The notes under the pieces were generated by a model, which saw only the letters and a list, made by a program, of their open reading frames with translations, had not been told where the DNA came from and searched no databases. A stretch of DNA of 32,416 nt, taken from Alphaproteobacteria bacterium (GTDB taxonomy: Bacteria > Pseudomonadota > Alphaproteobacteria > Reyranellales > Reyranellaceae). Below are positions 21,978 through 30,801 of this stretch, piece by piece (position 1 is the stretch's first letter; every line of letters starts with the position of its first letter). The stretch lies in assembly GCA_019239835.1 (NCBI GenBank), contig JAFAZJ010000130.1, positions 1-32,416 on the forward strand, read 5' to 3'. The position numbers were made by a program, and so were the translations under genes.

Positions 21978-23187
21978 GTGGCGGCCGCGCGCTATCGCCG
22001 ATGACGGGGCCGGCCGCCGCCAGCCGTTCAAGCGCGGCCGACAGCGCGGCCACATCCTCGTCGGCGACGAAGGTGCTCTGCGCCTGGGCCAGCAGTCGCC
22101 CGCGCACTTCGCGATAGGCGTCGGGCGTGAGCGTCTGGAAGAAGCGCGTCAGCTGCTCCTCGAGCGGCCGGCCGAAGGTCCAGCCGATGCGATGCTCCTC
22201 GACCAACGCGCCGAACTCGAAGCCGTGCACCGCGAGGCACGGCACGCCGAAATGGCCGGCCTCGTAGAAGCGGCAGGGCAGCAGCCAGCGCGAATTGTGG
22301 TCGGTGTTCTCGAGATCGAGCGCCCAGGCGAAGTCGACGTCGCTGTAGAGAGACGGCAGGTCGTCGTGCGGCCGATAGGGGCCGCCATAGATCATGTTGG
22401 GATGCTTCGCGAGCGCGGCACGGAAGCGCGTCTCGTCCACCGTGGTCAGGATGCCGCGGAACTTGAAGACCACCTGGCCTTCGAGCTTCGCCGCCAGCCG
22501 AGTCATCAGCTCGAACGTCTCCTGTCCGCGGATCAGGCCGAAATAGCCGACGACCCAGGGCCGGCGACCGTCATGCTCGAACGGCTTGGCGCGGCTCGCC
22601 GCAGCGGCCGCGATCGGCGTATGCAGCTTGTTCTCCATCAGGAACCAGTCGCCACGGTATTTCTGGATCATCGAGAAGTAGCTTCGATGAAAGCCCGGCG
22701 AGGACAGCACCAACAGGCGCACATGACGCAGGCAGAGCCGCTCGATGAAGCGCAGCAGCATCGCGCCGGGTCCACGGCCCATCAGCGCGGGCTGGATGTC
22801 CAGCACCTCGTAGGCGACCGGCGCCTTGTTGCCCGACATCCAGCGCGCCAGCACGGTGAGCACCAGCTGATCGACATTGCGGGCGTAGAACACCGCGGCG
22901 CGTCGCAGCCATTTGCGATGGGCGAATATGGCGGGCAGGGCGCCGAGCAAGGCGCGCAGGCGCTGCCAGTAGCGGGCATCAGCGGTCATGCCGAGCTCGA
23001 CATGCGGCCAGGGCGGCGCATAGCCGCTGTTGTAGCGCTCGCGACGGAAGCCGAAGACGATGACGCGAAGGCCGTGCTCGATGAATTGCTGCGCGCGCTT
23101 CACCGTCGTTGCGTCGGTGATGTCGGGGCAGAAAAAGAACAGATGCGTGCCTTCCGCACCGGCCGATTTCGTCGCGTTTTCGTCCAC
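21928..23187 (-). CDS. Glycosyltransferase (GT-B type)
   Basis: This 419-residue protein has a two-domain GT-B layout: N-terminal 'THLFFFCPDITDATTVKRAQ' and a nucleotide-sugar domain with 'VGYFGLIRGQETFELMTRLA', 'GGPYRPHDDLPSLYSDVDFA' and 'PCRFYEAGHFGVPCLAVHGF'. The substrate sugar is unknown. The start codon is GTG with GGGAG about 9 nt upstream. No signal peptide is seen; it is likely a peripheral cytoplasmic enzyme of the polysaccharide locus. Its 3' end overlaps fkbM by 50 bp, and its promoter region is shared with the divergent GT4 gene and holds a 52-bp dyad. Confidence 0.9.
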   Translation of the reverse strand: MDENATKSAGAEGTHLFFFCPDITDATTVKRAQQFIEHGLRVIVFGFRRERYNSGYAPPWPHVELGMTADARYWQRLRALLGALPAIFAHRKWLRRAAVFYARNVDQLVLTVLARWMSGNKAPVAYEVLDIQPALMGRGPGAMLLRFIERLCLRHVRLLVLSSPGFHRSYFSMIQKYRGDWFLMENKLHTPIAAAAASRAKPFEHDGRRPWVVGYFGLIRGQETFELMTRLAAKLEGQVVFKFRGILTTVDETRFRAALAKHPNMIYGGPYRPHDDLPSLYSDVDFAWALDLENTDHNSRWLLPCRFYEAGHFGVPCLAVHGFEFGALVEEHRIGWTFGRPLEEQLTRFFQTLTPDAYREVRGRLLAQAQSTFVADEDVAALSAALERLAAAGPVIGDSARPPLRTDAIATAPARPSQR

Positions 23188-23249
23188 GTTGCTACGCTCC
23201 CAAGCCTACCCCGCAGGCAGAGTATGGGGCGGCCGGACAAGGGTTCAGT

Positions 23250-23301
23250 GTGATCAAACTGTGGTGCTCCAACCGCGTTTGGTGGGTCACAGGTTGATCA
23301 C
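23250..23301. repeat. 52-bp imperfect palindrome between divergent glycosyltransferase genes
   Basis: The stretch reads as one long dyad centred on CGCG (23274-23277). Arms begin GTGATCAA (23250-23257) and end TTGATCAC (23294-23301); inner pairs CTGTG/CACAG and CCAA/TTGG also match. Of 26 positions, 20 are Watson-Crick, 2 are G-T and 4 mismatch. It fills the middle of the 141-bp gap between starts at 23187 and 23329. It could be a regulator site or an RNA hairpin. Confidence 0.65.
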
Positions 23302-23328
23302 TGGAGCCTCCGAAGCCCTCGATGCTTG

Positions 23329-24489
23329 ATGCTTGCAATGACCGTCGCGTCCCCTCTGCGCGCGCCTCGCACTCTGCGGTTCGATCGTATTGCCATGACC
23401 TCGGTCTTCGGCGATCCGCGCAATCGCCGTTCGTGGTCCGGCGCCCCCGCCAATCTCGCTGACGCACTCGAGCGGCTGGGCGTCGCCGTGGTCGGCATCC
23501 ATCCGCATCTGGGCCTGATGGGCAAGCTGGGCGTCGCCGCGCGCGACACGCTCACCGGCTATGGCAGGCCGGTCAACGGCGAGCATCTGCTGCGCAGCGC
23601 GCGCTCGCGGCGCAAGCTCGCACGTCAGGTCTCGGTAGAGGCTGCGCGCCTGGGTGTCGAGCACGTGCTGCACACCGGCAGCATGGATCTGCCGGCGCTC
23701 GATCTGGGGCGCGGCGTGAAGCACTACCTCTATTGCGACCACAGCTGGGCGCTGGCCAGGCCGCATCGCATCGACATCGACCGCTTTACCTCACGCGCGC
23801 TCGCGTCCTTCGAGCACAGCGAGCAGGAATCGCTCGGCGGCCTGACCCACGTTTTCACCTTCGGCGCCTATGTGCGCGACAACCTGATCAAGCACTATGG
23901 CCTGCCGCCGGATCGCGTCACCGCCGTCGGCTCCGGCATGGGCGCCATCGAGCCGAACGACGCGCGCAAGGATTTCACCAAGGCCTCGCTGCTCTTCGTC
24001 GCCAAGCACCTGTTCCGCGAGAAGGGCGGCTTCCTGTTGCTCGATGCGTTCCGCCTGGCCCATCACCGGCGCCCCGACCTGACGCTGACCATCGTCGGCG
24101 ACGAGCGCAGCCGCGCCTTCGTGCCCGATCATCCGGCGATCACCTTCCACGGCCATCTGCCATGGGCCGACCTGCAGCAGCTCTTCCGCGACGCCACGCT
24201 GCTGGTACAGCCGATGCTCAACGATCCGTGGGGTCAGGTCTATCTCGAGGCGCTGGTATCGCGCACGCCGGTCATGGGCCTGAACCGCAATGGGCTGCCC
24301 GAGATCGTCGATGGCGGCCGCTTTGGTTTCCTGGTCAAGCACGCCGATCCCGAGGCGCTGTCGCACGCCATCCTCGACGCCGTCGCCGATCCGGCGCGGC
24401 TCGAGCGCATGGCGCTCAGCGGCCAGCGTCATGTGCTTGGCAACTATTCCTGGGATCGCGTCGCCGAACGCATTGGCTTTGTCGAGTAG
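23329..24489 (+). CDS. Glycosyltransferase family 4 (GT-B)
   Basis: This 386-residue protein has 'FVAKHLFREKGGFLLLDAFR', then 'LTIVGDERSRAFVPDHPAIT' and the retaining-GT motif region 'DPWGQVYLEALVSRTPVMGL' followed by 'NGLPEIVDGG', as in GT4 enzymes using nucleotide sugars. Start is ambiguous among ATG 23329, ATG 23338 and TTG 23326; none has a clear Shine-Dalgarno. A 52-bp dyad ends 27 bp before 23329. gmd starts 12 bp after its stop, and the product may add mannose or fucose to the repeat unit, but the donor is not evident from sequence. Confidence 0.9.
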   Translation: MLAMTVASPLRAPRTLRFDRIAMTSVFGDPRNRRSWSGAPANLADALERLGVAVVGIHPHLGLMGKLGVAARDTLTGYGRPVNGEHLLRSARSRRKLARQVSVEAARLGVEHVLHTGSMDLPALDLGRGVKHYLYCDHSWALARPHRIDIDRFTSRALASFEHSEQESLGGLTHVFTFGAYVRDNLIKHYGLPPDRVTAVGSGMGAIEPNDARKDFTKASLLFVAKHLFREKGGFLLLDAFRLAHHRRPDLTLTIVGDERSRAFVPDHPAITFHGHLPWADLQQLFRDATLLVQPMLNDPWGQVYLEALVSRTPVMGLNRNGLPEIVDGGRFGFLVKHADPEALSHAILDAVADPARLERMALSGQRHVLGNYSWDRVAERIGFVE

Positions 24490-24501
24490 GAAAGGTTCCC
24501 C

Positions 24502-25584
24502 ATGGCCGACAAGATCGCCCTGATCACCGGTATCACCGGACAGGATGGCGCCTATCTCGCCGACCTTCTGTTGGCGCGCGGTTACACCGTGCACGGCATC
24601 AAGCGGCGCTCTTCGGCGCTGAACACCGATCGCATCGACTACCTCTATCGCGATCGCCACGAAGCCGACGTGCGGCTGTTCCTGCACTACGGCGACATGA
24701 CCGACTCGACCAACCTGCTGCGGCTGATCAACGAGCATCGGCCGACCGAGATCTACAATCTCGCCGCGCAGAGCCACGTGCAGGTCAGTTTCGAGACGCC
24801 GGAATACACCGCCAATACCGACGCCATGGGCACGCTGCGCCTGCTCGAGGCCGTTCGCATCCTGAAGATGGAGGACCGGGTCCGCTTCTATCAGGCCTCG
24901 ACGTCGGAGCTCTTCGGCAAGGTGCAGGAGACGCCGCAACGCGAAGTCACGCCGTTCTATCCGCGCAGCCCATACGCGGTGGCCAAGCTCTATGCCTACT
25001 GGATCACGGTGAACTACCGCGAGGCCTATGGCATGCATGCTTCGAACGGCATCCTGTTCAACCACGAATCGCCGATCCGCGGCGAAACCTTCGTCACCCG
25101 CAAGATCACCCGCGCGGTGGCGGCGATCGAGCGCGGCCTGCAGGCGAAGCTCTTCCTCGGCAATCTCGACGCACGGCGCGACTGGGGTCATGCGCGCGAC
25201 TATGTCGAGGGCATGTGGCGCATCCTGCAGCAGGACAAGCCGGACGACTACGTGCTGGCGACCGGCGAGACCCACACCGTGCGCGAGTTCGTCGAGCTTG
25301 CCTTCGAGCAGATCGGCCGTCCGATCGTCTGGCGCGGTAATGACGCCCAGGAGACCGGCTGCTGCCGGCGCAGTGGCGACGTGCTGGTGGCGCTCGATCC
25401 GGCCTACCGTCGGCCGACCGAGGTCGACCTGCTGCTCGGCGATCCGTCCAAGGCGCAGGCCCGGCTGGGCTGGCGCCATCGGACGAGCTTCCGCGAGCTC
25501 GTCGCCGAGATGGTCGAGTCCGACCGCACGCTCCTTCGCGAAGCCGGAGACAACCATGCCCGCCTCCTACACGCTGCGCAGTAA
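24502..25584 (+). CDS. gmd: GDP-mannose 4,6-dehydratase
   Basis: This 360-residue short-chain dehydrogenase makes GDP-4-keto-6-deoxymannose, the first committed step to GDP-L-fucose. It has '[17 protein letters not shown]' (NADP site), '[14 protein letters not shown]' with Thr134 and Glu136, and Tyr158-x3-Lys162 in '[13 protein letters not shown]'. Later motifs '[20 protein letters not shown]' and '[12 protein letters not shown]' are specific to GMD. The ATG has GGAAAGG upstream. The fcl start lies within its last 29 bp, so the two enzymes are translationally coupled. Confidence 0.97.
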   Translation: MADKIALITGITGQDGAYLADLLLARGYTVHGIKRRSSALNTDRIDYLYRDRHEADVRLFLHYGDMTDSTNLLRLINEHRPTEIYNLAAQSHVQVSFETPEYTANTDAMGTLRLLEAVRILKMEDRVRFYQASTSELFGKVQETPQREVTPFYPRSPYAVAKLYAYWITVNYREAYGMHASNGILFNHESPIRGETFVTRKITRAVAAIERGLQAKLFLGNLDARRDWGHARDYVEGMWRILQQDKPDDYVLATGETHTVREFVELAFEQIGRPIVWRGNDAQETGCCRRSGDVLVALDPAYRRPTEVDLLLGDPSKAQARLGWRHRTSFRELVAEMVESDRTLLREAGDNHARLLHAAQ

Positions 25585-26521
25585 GCGGGTCTGGGTCGCG
25601 GGCCACCGCGGCCTGGTCGGCAGCGCGCTGGTACGTCGTCTTCAGGCGGAGCAGTGCGAGGTTCTCACCGCGACGCGCGCGCAGGTCGATTTGCGCGCGC
25701 CCGACCAGCTCGATCGCTGGATGCGCGAGAGCAAGCCGCAAGCGGTCTTCATGGCGGCGGCCAGGGTCGGCGGCATCTATGCCAACGACACGCGGCCGGC
25801 CGACTTCATGTACGACAACCTGATGATCGCCACCAACGTGGTCGAGGCGGCGGGGCGTCATGGTGTCGAGAAGCTGATGATGCTGGGCTCGTCGTGCATC
25901 TATCCCCGCATGGCGCCGCAGCCGTTGCAGGAGGATTCGCTGCTCACCGGGCCGCTGGAGCCCACCAACCAGTGGTACGCGCTGGCCAAGATCGCGGCCA
26001 TCAAGCTGTGCGCAGCCTACCGGCGCCAGCACGGCTGCGACTTCATCTCGGCGATGCCCACCAACCTCTACGGCCCGGGCGACAATTTCGACCTGATGAG
26101 CAGCCACGTCGTGCCGGCGCTGATCGCCAAGGCGCATGACGCCAAGCTGCGTCACGCGCCGGCGCTGGAGGTCTGGGGTACGGGCCGGGCATTGCGCGAA
26201 TTCATGTTCGTCGACGATCTCGCCGATGGGTTGATCTTCCTGATGCAGCGCTACTCCGACGAGCCGCTGATCAACATCGGCACCGGCACCGACCTGCCGA
26301 TCGCCGATCTGGCGGCGCTGATCAGCGACGTGGTCGGCTTCCGCGGCATGTTGCGCTTCGACATCAATCGCCCCGACGGCACGCCGCGCAAGGTGATGGA
26401 TATCTCGCGCTTGACTGCGCTGGGCTGGAAGGCACGCACGTCGTTGCGCGACGGCCTCGAGCAAACCTATCGGTGGTACGTTGACAACATCGCCCGCGAG
26501 CAGCGGCCGGCCGTCGCCTGA
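25556..26521 (+). CDS. fcl: GDP-L-fucose synthase
   Basis: This 321-residue enzyme epimerises and reduces the Gmd product to GDP-L-fucose. It has '[18 protein letters not shown]' (NADP site, G16/G19/G22), catalytic Ser112 and Cys114 in 'LGSSCIYP', and Tyr141-x3-Lys145 in '[15 protein letters not shown]'. '[20 protein letters not shown]' and '[20 protein letters not shown]' are GFS signatures. The ATG at 25556 has GGAGA upstream and overlaps gmd by 29 bp; open frame further upstream lies inside gmd. Together with gmd it supplies fucose for the locus. Confidence 0.97.
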   Translation: MPASYTLRSKRVWVAGHRGLVGSALVRRLQAEQCEVLTATRAQVDLRAPDQLDRWMRESKPQAVFMAAARVGGIYANDTRPADFMYDNLMIATNVVEAAGRHGVEKLMMLGSSCIYPRMAPQPLQEDSLLTGPLEPTNQWYALAKIAAIKLCAAYRRQHGCDFISAMPTNLYGPGDNFDLMSSHVVPALIAKAHDAKLRHAPALEVWGTGRALREFMFVDDLADGLIFLMQRYSDEPLINIGTGTDLPIADLAALISDVVGFRGMLRFDINRPDGTPRKVMDISRLTALGWKARTSLRDGLEQTYRWYVDNIAREQRPAVA

Positions 26522-28022
26522 GGGCGAACTCGGGACCGATCATCTCGTTCCCGATATCGGCAAACGCTCGCGCCGCGGCGGCGCCATGATGATGGCGGGG
26601 CAGGCGCTGCGGGTGATGCTGCAGGCCGGCGCCATCATCATCCTGGCGCGTCTGTTGCCGCCCTCCGCCTTCGGCGTGCTGGCGATGGTCGCGGCGCTGG
26701 GCGTGGTCCTCGACTTCGCCAAGGACCTCGGCCTGTCGGCGGCGACGATCCAGAAGGACGACCTTACCGAGGCGCAGATTTCCGCGCTGTTCTGGATCAA
26801 CGCCGGCGCCGGCTGCGTGCTGGCGCTGGCGCTGTTCCTCGGCGCGCCTGTTCTGGCGCATTTCTACGGCCAGCACGTGGTCGAGCCGGTGACGAAATGG
26901 ATGGCGCTCGCTTTCATCATGAGCGGGCTCACCGTGCAGCATTGGGCGTTGCTGCGCCGCCAGATGCGCTTCGGCGCCATCGCCGTCATGGAGGTCGCCG
27001 CCGACCTGGCGGGTTTCGCCACGGCGATCGCGCTGGCCTATGCCGGGGCAGGGCTGTGGGCGCTGGTGGCGCAACGCCTGGTGACGCCTGGCGTGCTGAT
27101 GGTTGGCGCCTGGCTGGCCTGCCGCTGGCGGCCCGGCAGGCCGCGGCGTGCCGACGGGCTGGGCGGATTGCTGCGCTTTGGCGTGCAGGTCACCGCCGGC
27201 GGGCTGGTCACCGCGCTCACCCGCAGCGTCGACCAGGTGATGATCGGCTGGCTCTGGGGTCCCACGGTGCTGGGCCTGTACGAGCGCACCACACGCCTGC
27301 TGCTGCTGCCGATCAACAGCATCAACGCGCCGGTCTACGCCGTCGGCATGCCGGCGCTCAGCCGGCTGGCGGCCCATCCCGAGCCCTATCGTCGCGCCTG
27401 CCGCCAGCTGCTGCAGAAGGTGGCGCTGCTGACCATGCCCGTCTTTGCCGTGGTCTGCGTCACCGCCGACTGGGTGGTGCAGATCCTGTTCGGATCGGCC
27501 TGGACCCAGGCGGTGCCGCTGGTGCAGTGGTTCGCCATCTCGGCGACCTATCTGCCCATCGTGATGGCCGTCGGCCTGCTGTATTTCACCCAGGACCGCA
27601 CCGGCGAATACCTGCACGCCACCGTGATCGACGCGATGCTGTGCATCGCCTCGATCCTGCTGGGCCTGGCGTCCGGTGCCGTCGGTGTGGCCGCGGCGAT
27701 CGCCGTGGTCGGGGTCGTGGTGCGTACACCAATGGCGTTCTGGCTGTCGACGCGGCATGGCCCGATGCGGCAACGCGATGTCTACAGCGCCGTGTTGCCG
27801 GCGATCGTCGCGGCGGTGCTGTCGGGGGCGGCCGTCTGGGCCGTGCGCCGCTTCTACCTGCAGGACGCCACGCTCAGCGTCGGTCACCTGGCCGTGGTGG
27901 CGCTGACCGCGCTGGTGATGATGGGATTGACCCTGGTGGCCTTCGCCGAGCTGCGGCGGGAGCTCGCGATGCTCCTCAGGTACCCACTGGCGTTGCGTCT
28001 TCGTCGCTCGGCGGCGCGCTGA
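26481..28022 (+). CDS. Wzx-type lipopolysaccharide/oligosaccharide flippase
   Basis: This protein of up to 513 residues has about 12 hydrophobic helices and the MOP/Wzx pattern 'GQALRVMLQAGAIIILARLL' at the N-terminus and repeated 'GLYERTTRLLLLPINSINAP'. It would flip undecaprenyl-linked repeat units across the inner membrane. The start is uncertain: ATGs at 26586-26592 would cut off the conserved 'KRSRRGGA' segment that homologues normally have, so a TTG at 26481 is preferred, overlapping fcl by 41 bp. No other ATG or GTG is available between them. It ends 6 bp before the stop of the convergent glycosyltransferase gene. Confidence 0.9.
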   Translation: MTTSPASSGRPSPEGELGTDHLVPDIGKRSRRGGAMMMAGQALRVMLQAGAIIILARLLPPSAFGVLAMVAALGVVLDFAKDLGLSAATIQKDDLTEAQISALFWINAGAGCVLALALFLGAPVLAHFYGQHVVEPVTKWMALAFIMSGLTVQHWALLRRQMRFGAIAVMEVAADLAGFATAIALAYAGAGLWALVAQRLVTPGVLMVGAWLACRWRPGRPRRADGLGGLLRFGVQVTAGGLVTALTRSVDQVMIGWLWGPTVLGLYERTTRLLLLPINSINAPVYAVGMPALSRLAAHPEPYRRACRQLLQKVALLTMPVFAVVCVTADWVVQILFGSAWTQAVPLVQWFAISATYLPIVMAVGLLYFTQDRTGEYLHATVIDAMLCIASILLGLASGAVGVAAAIAVVGVVVRTPMAFWLSTRHGPMRQRDVYSAVLPAIVAAVLSGAAVWAVRRFYLQDATLSVGHLAVVALTALVMMGLTLVAFAELRRELAMLLRYPLALRLRRSAAR

Positions 28023-28028
28023 CTTCGT

Positions 28029-29240
28029 TCAGCCGATCGCCGCCAGGATCTGACGGCCGCGCGTCGACCATTCGAAGCGGTCGCGGCAGACCTCGTAGGC
28101 GCGTTCCTGCAGGCGGTTCAGCAGGTCGACGTTGTCGATCATCTCGAGCACGCCGCGCGCCAGCGAGGCGTGGTCGGGGTACATCATGGCGCTCTCGCCA
28201 TGGCGCAGCGGCACGCCGGCGAAAGCCTCCGCCAGGCCGAAGACCGGCAGGCGATTGAAGACATACTCGAGCAGCTTGAGCTTGAAGCCGCCACCGTTGC
28301 GCTCCGGCACGATGGCGACGCGCGCATCGTTCATGAAGCCGCTGACGTCGTCGACCGTGCCGGTGAAGGAGCTGGCCTTCACCGTGCGGCGCAGCTTGTC
28401 GAGGAAGGACTCCTCGGCGCTGCCGATCGCCTGCAGCTCGACGCCGCTGGCGGCGAAAAGCGGGTCGGCGACGCTGACGAACTCCTCGAGGTTCATGCGC
28501 TTGGCCACCCAGTCGAAGCTGCCGACGATCACGGCGCGGTGCGGCACCTGCGGCGTGATGAGACGCGATGCCACGCGCCGCCCGCGATAACCGGGCGTCA
28601 GCACGTCCATCGGCTTCTCGCTGTCGCGCTCGCGGTACAGCAGGAGATCCTCTGGCGTGATCGCGGTCACGACGTCGGCGGCATCGACCAGGGTGCGTTC
28701 GAGGCGCGAGACCTTGTAGGCGTCGAGCTTGCCGGCCAGGCGCTTGAGGAAATGCCCCTGGATCTCGGCCACCCGGCTGCGCAGGCTCTCCTCGTGATTG
28801 TGCGAGATGTAGACCAGCGTCGGCCGCTCGCTGCGCCCGTCATGGCTCGCGAGGATGCGCGGCAGCGCCCAGGCGCCCGAGATGCTGTCGAAGACGATAC
28901 CGTCCCAGCCGCCGCGGGCCAGCAGGTCGTCGAGGATGCGCCGCGTGCTGGCGGTGCAGCAGCGGTGCGCCATGTGCGGTAGCGGCGACAGCAGGCTCGC
29001 CCAGCGGGCCCTGGGCGCGTCTGCCGGCAGCCACCAGACGACGTGCGGCTCGCGCCAGCCGTTGCAGCGCGCCGACTCGGGTCGCGCCAGGCCGAGCACC
29101 TCGACCTCGGCGCCGGCCTCGATCACCGAATCGATCAGGCCGCCGGAATAGACGTACTGGCCGTTGTGACGCGGCTCCGGATCGGAGAGCGTCAGCCACA
29201 GGCAGCGCGGCTTGCGTCCGTTTTGTCGCTCAGAAAGCAT
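28029..29240 (-). CDS. Glycosyltransferase (GT-B, family 4-like)
   Basis: This 403-residue protein starts '[20 protein letters not shown]' and has a GT-B fold with 'VYISHNHEESLRSRVAEIQG' in the acceptor half and 'AVIVGSFDWVAKRMNLEEFV', 'SSFTGTVDDVSGFMNDARVA' and 'GGGFKLKLLEYVFNRLPVFG' in the donor half, typical of glycan-assembly GT4 proteins. The donor is unknown. The start at 29240 overlaps the 3' end of the upstream phosphoglycosyltransferase gene by 11 bp, so both are co-translated. An in-frame start at 29369 would lie inside that gene. Confidence 0.9.
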   Translation of the reverse strand: MLSERQNGRKPRCLWLTLSDPEPRHNGQYVYSGGLIDSVIEAGAEVEVLGLARPESARCNGWREPHVVWWLPADAPRARWASLLSPLPHMAHRCCTASTRRILDDLLARGGWDGIVFDSISGAWALPRILASHDGRSERPTLVYISHNHEESLRSRVAEIQGHFLKRLAGKLDAYKVSRLERTLVDAADVVTAITPEDLLLYRERDSEKPMDVLTPGYRGRRVASRLITPQVPHRAVIVGSFDWVAKRMNLEEFVSVADPLFAASGVELQAIGSAEESFLDKLRRTVKASSFTGTVDDVSGFMNDARVAIVPERNGGGFKLKLLEYVFNRLPVFGLAEAFAGVPLRHGESAMMYPDHASLARGVLEMIDNVDLLNRLQERAYEVCRDRFEWSTRGRQILAAIG

Positions 29241-30717
29241 GGTGCCCCGTGAAGCCGCCCAGCACGGTGCGGGCGATGATCTTGAGGTCGAGACGGATCG
29301 ACCAGTTGTCGATGTAGTGCAGGTCGTGCTCGACGCGCCGGCGGATCTGCTCGATCGTGTCGGTCTCACCGCGCCAGCCGTTGACCTGCGCCCAGCCGGT
29401 GATGCCGGGCTTCACGCGGTGGCGTGCATCGTAATAGCGCACGGCGTCCTGGTAGAGCAGGGTGCCGGCCTTGGCCCTGAGCGCATGCGGGCGCGGGCCG
29501 ACGACCGACATCTCGCCGCGCAGCACATTGATGAACTGCGGCAGCTCGTCGATGCTCGTACGGCGCAGGAAAGCGCCGATGCGCGTGATGCGCGGATCAT
29601 TGCGCCGGGTGAGCTGCTCGGCGTTCACGTCCTGCGCGGCGTGATGCATGGAGCGGAACTTCCAGACCTCGATGAGCTGGTTGTTGAAACCGTAGCGCTT
29701 TTGCCGGAAGAACACTGGCCCCGGGCTGTCGAGCTTGATCAGCAGCGCGACCGCCAGCAGCAGCGGGGAGATCATGGTGATGATGGCCGCAGCCAGCACG
29801 CGGTCCTCGATCTCCTTGGCGATCCACCCCCAGTCGCGTAGTGGCCGGTTCAGCACGTTGAGGAAGGTCAATCCGCCGAAATGGCTGACCTCGACCTTGC
29901 CCAGTCCCAGGCCGAAGACGTCGGGGCACAGCCGCACGTCGACCGGCAACAAGGCGAGCTTGTTCATCGTGTCCGTGATCGCGCGATCGACCGATAGCGG
30001 CATGGCGACGATCACCGTATCGATGCCCATGCCGCGCGCGTCGCGCACCAGATCGTCGACCGTGCCGCGGATCGGCAGGCCCATGCAGCGTGGCGGCAGG
30101 GACGCGGCGTTGTCATCGTAGACGCCGACGATGCGCAGGTTCGGGCCGGCCGAGGCGTGAAGCTGGCGCAGCAGCCTCTGGGCGATCGGACCGGCGCCGA
30201 CGATGGCGACGAGCTCGCCCAGTCGACCCTCGCGCCGCCATTTGCGCACGAGGTGGAACAGCACCAGGCGGATCGGCAACAGCAGGCTCAGCCCGCCCGT
30301 GAGCCACAGCATCAGCCAGGCGCCGCCCGATCTCCCGATCGGTGTTGCGACATAGGCGACGACGGCGAGCGCGCCCAACGCCAGCAGCCAGGACAACAGG
30401 ACACGCGATACGCCATCGTCCAGACGCGCGAAGCGGTCGAAGCCGTAGCTGCCGAACAGATGAAGGAAATTGACCGCAAGCAGGGTGCCGAGCGGCACCG
30501 CCAGCGCGAGCATGCGCCAGTCGAGTCCATCGGAGGCCCAGTGCGTCGCCACGGCACCGGCGATGAAGATGGAGACGCCGTCGAGAACGCCGACAATGCG
30601 CCTGACGATCGGCTCCGACACCACCTTGCGGCGGGCGACGGTCTTCTCGACTCGCTCCGCGGCGTGGTCGACGAATCGCTCGGCGACCTGCGCGCGATGC
30701 GCGACGCTATTCCTCAT
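29230..30717 (-). CDS. WcaJ-type undecaprenyl-phosphate sugar phosphotransferase
   Basis: This 495-residue polytopic enzyme starts polysaccharide assembly by moving a hexose-1-phosphate, usually glucose or galactose, onto undecaprenyl phosphate. N-terminal membrane helices are followed by a CoA-binding-like domain ('[20 protein letters not shown]') and the C-terminal bacterial sugar transferase core: '[20 protein letters not shown]', '[20 protein letters not shown]', '[11 protein letters not shown]', and '[18 protein letters not shown]'. The start at 30717 is chosen because GAGGAG lies about 9 nt upstream; an ATG at 30777 adds 20 residues and has no better signal. Its stop overlaps the start of the glycosyltransferase gene downstream. 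Confidence 0.94.
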   Translation of the reverse strand: MRNSVAHRAQVAERFVDHAAERVEKTVARRKVVSEPIVRRIVGVLDGVSIFIAGAVATHWASDGLDWRMLALAVPLGTLLAVNFLHLFGSYGFDRFARLDDGVSRVLLSWLLALGALAVVAYVATPIGRSGGAWLMLWLTGGLSLLLPIRLVLFHLVRKWRREGRLGELVAIVGAGPIAQRLLRQLHASAGPNLRIVGVYDDNAASLPPRCMGLPIRGTVDDLVRDARGMGIDTVIVAMPLSVDRAITDTMNKLALLPVDVRLCPDVFGLGLGKVEVSHFGGLTFLNVLNRPLRDWGWIAKEIEDRVLAAAIITMISPLLLAVALLIKLDSPGPVFFRQKRYGFNNQLIEVWKFRSMHHAAQDVNAEQLTRRNDPRITRIGAFLRRTSIDELPQFINVLRGEMSVVGPRPHALRAKAGTLLYQDAVRYYDARHRVKPGITGWAQVNGWRGETDTIEQIRRRVEHDLHYIDNWSIRLDLKIIARTVLGGFTGHHAF

Positions 30718-30801
30718 GATGCTGTGCTCCTCGTCTGCGTCCGGGGGTAGAACGCTGCGACACGGCAGATTCTCCATGCCGCGACCGCGAGGGTCTTGTG
30801 A

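Noticed and set aside
23791-25557. Leftward open frame of 588 codons opposite the GT4 and gmd genes
   Set aside because: No domain motif is visible and the opposite strand encodes clear GT4 and GMD proteins; length is explained by high GC.
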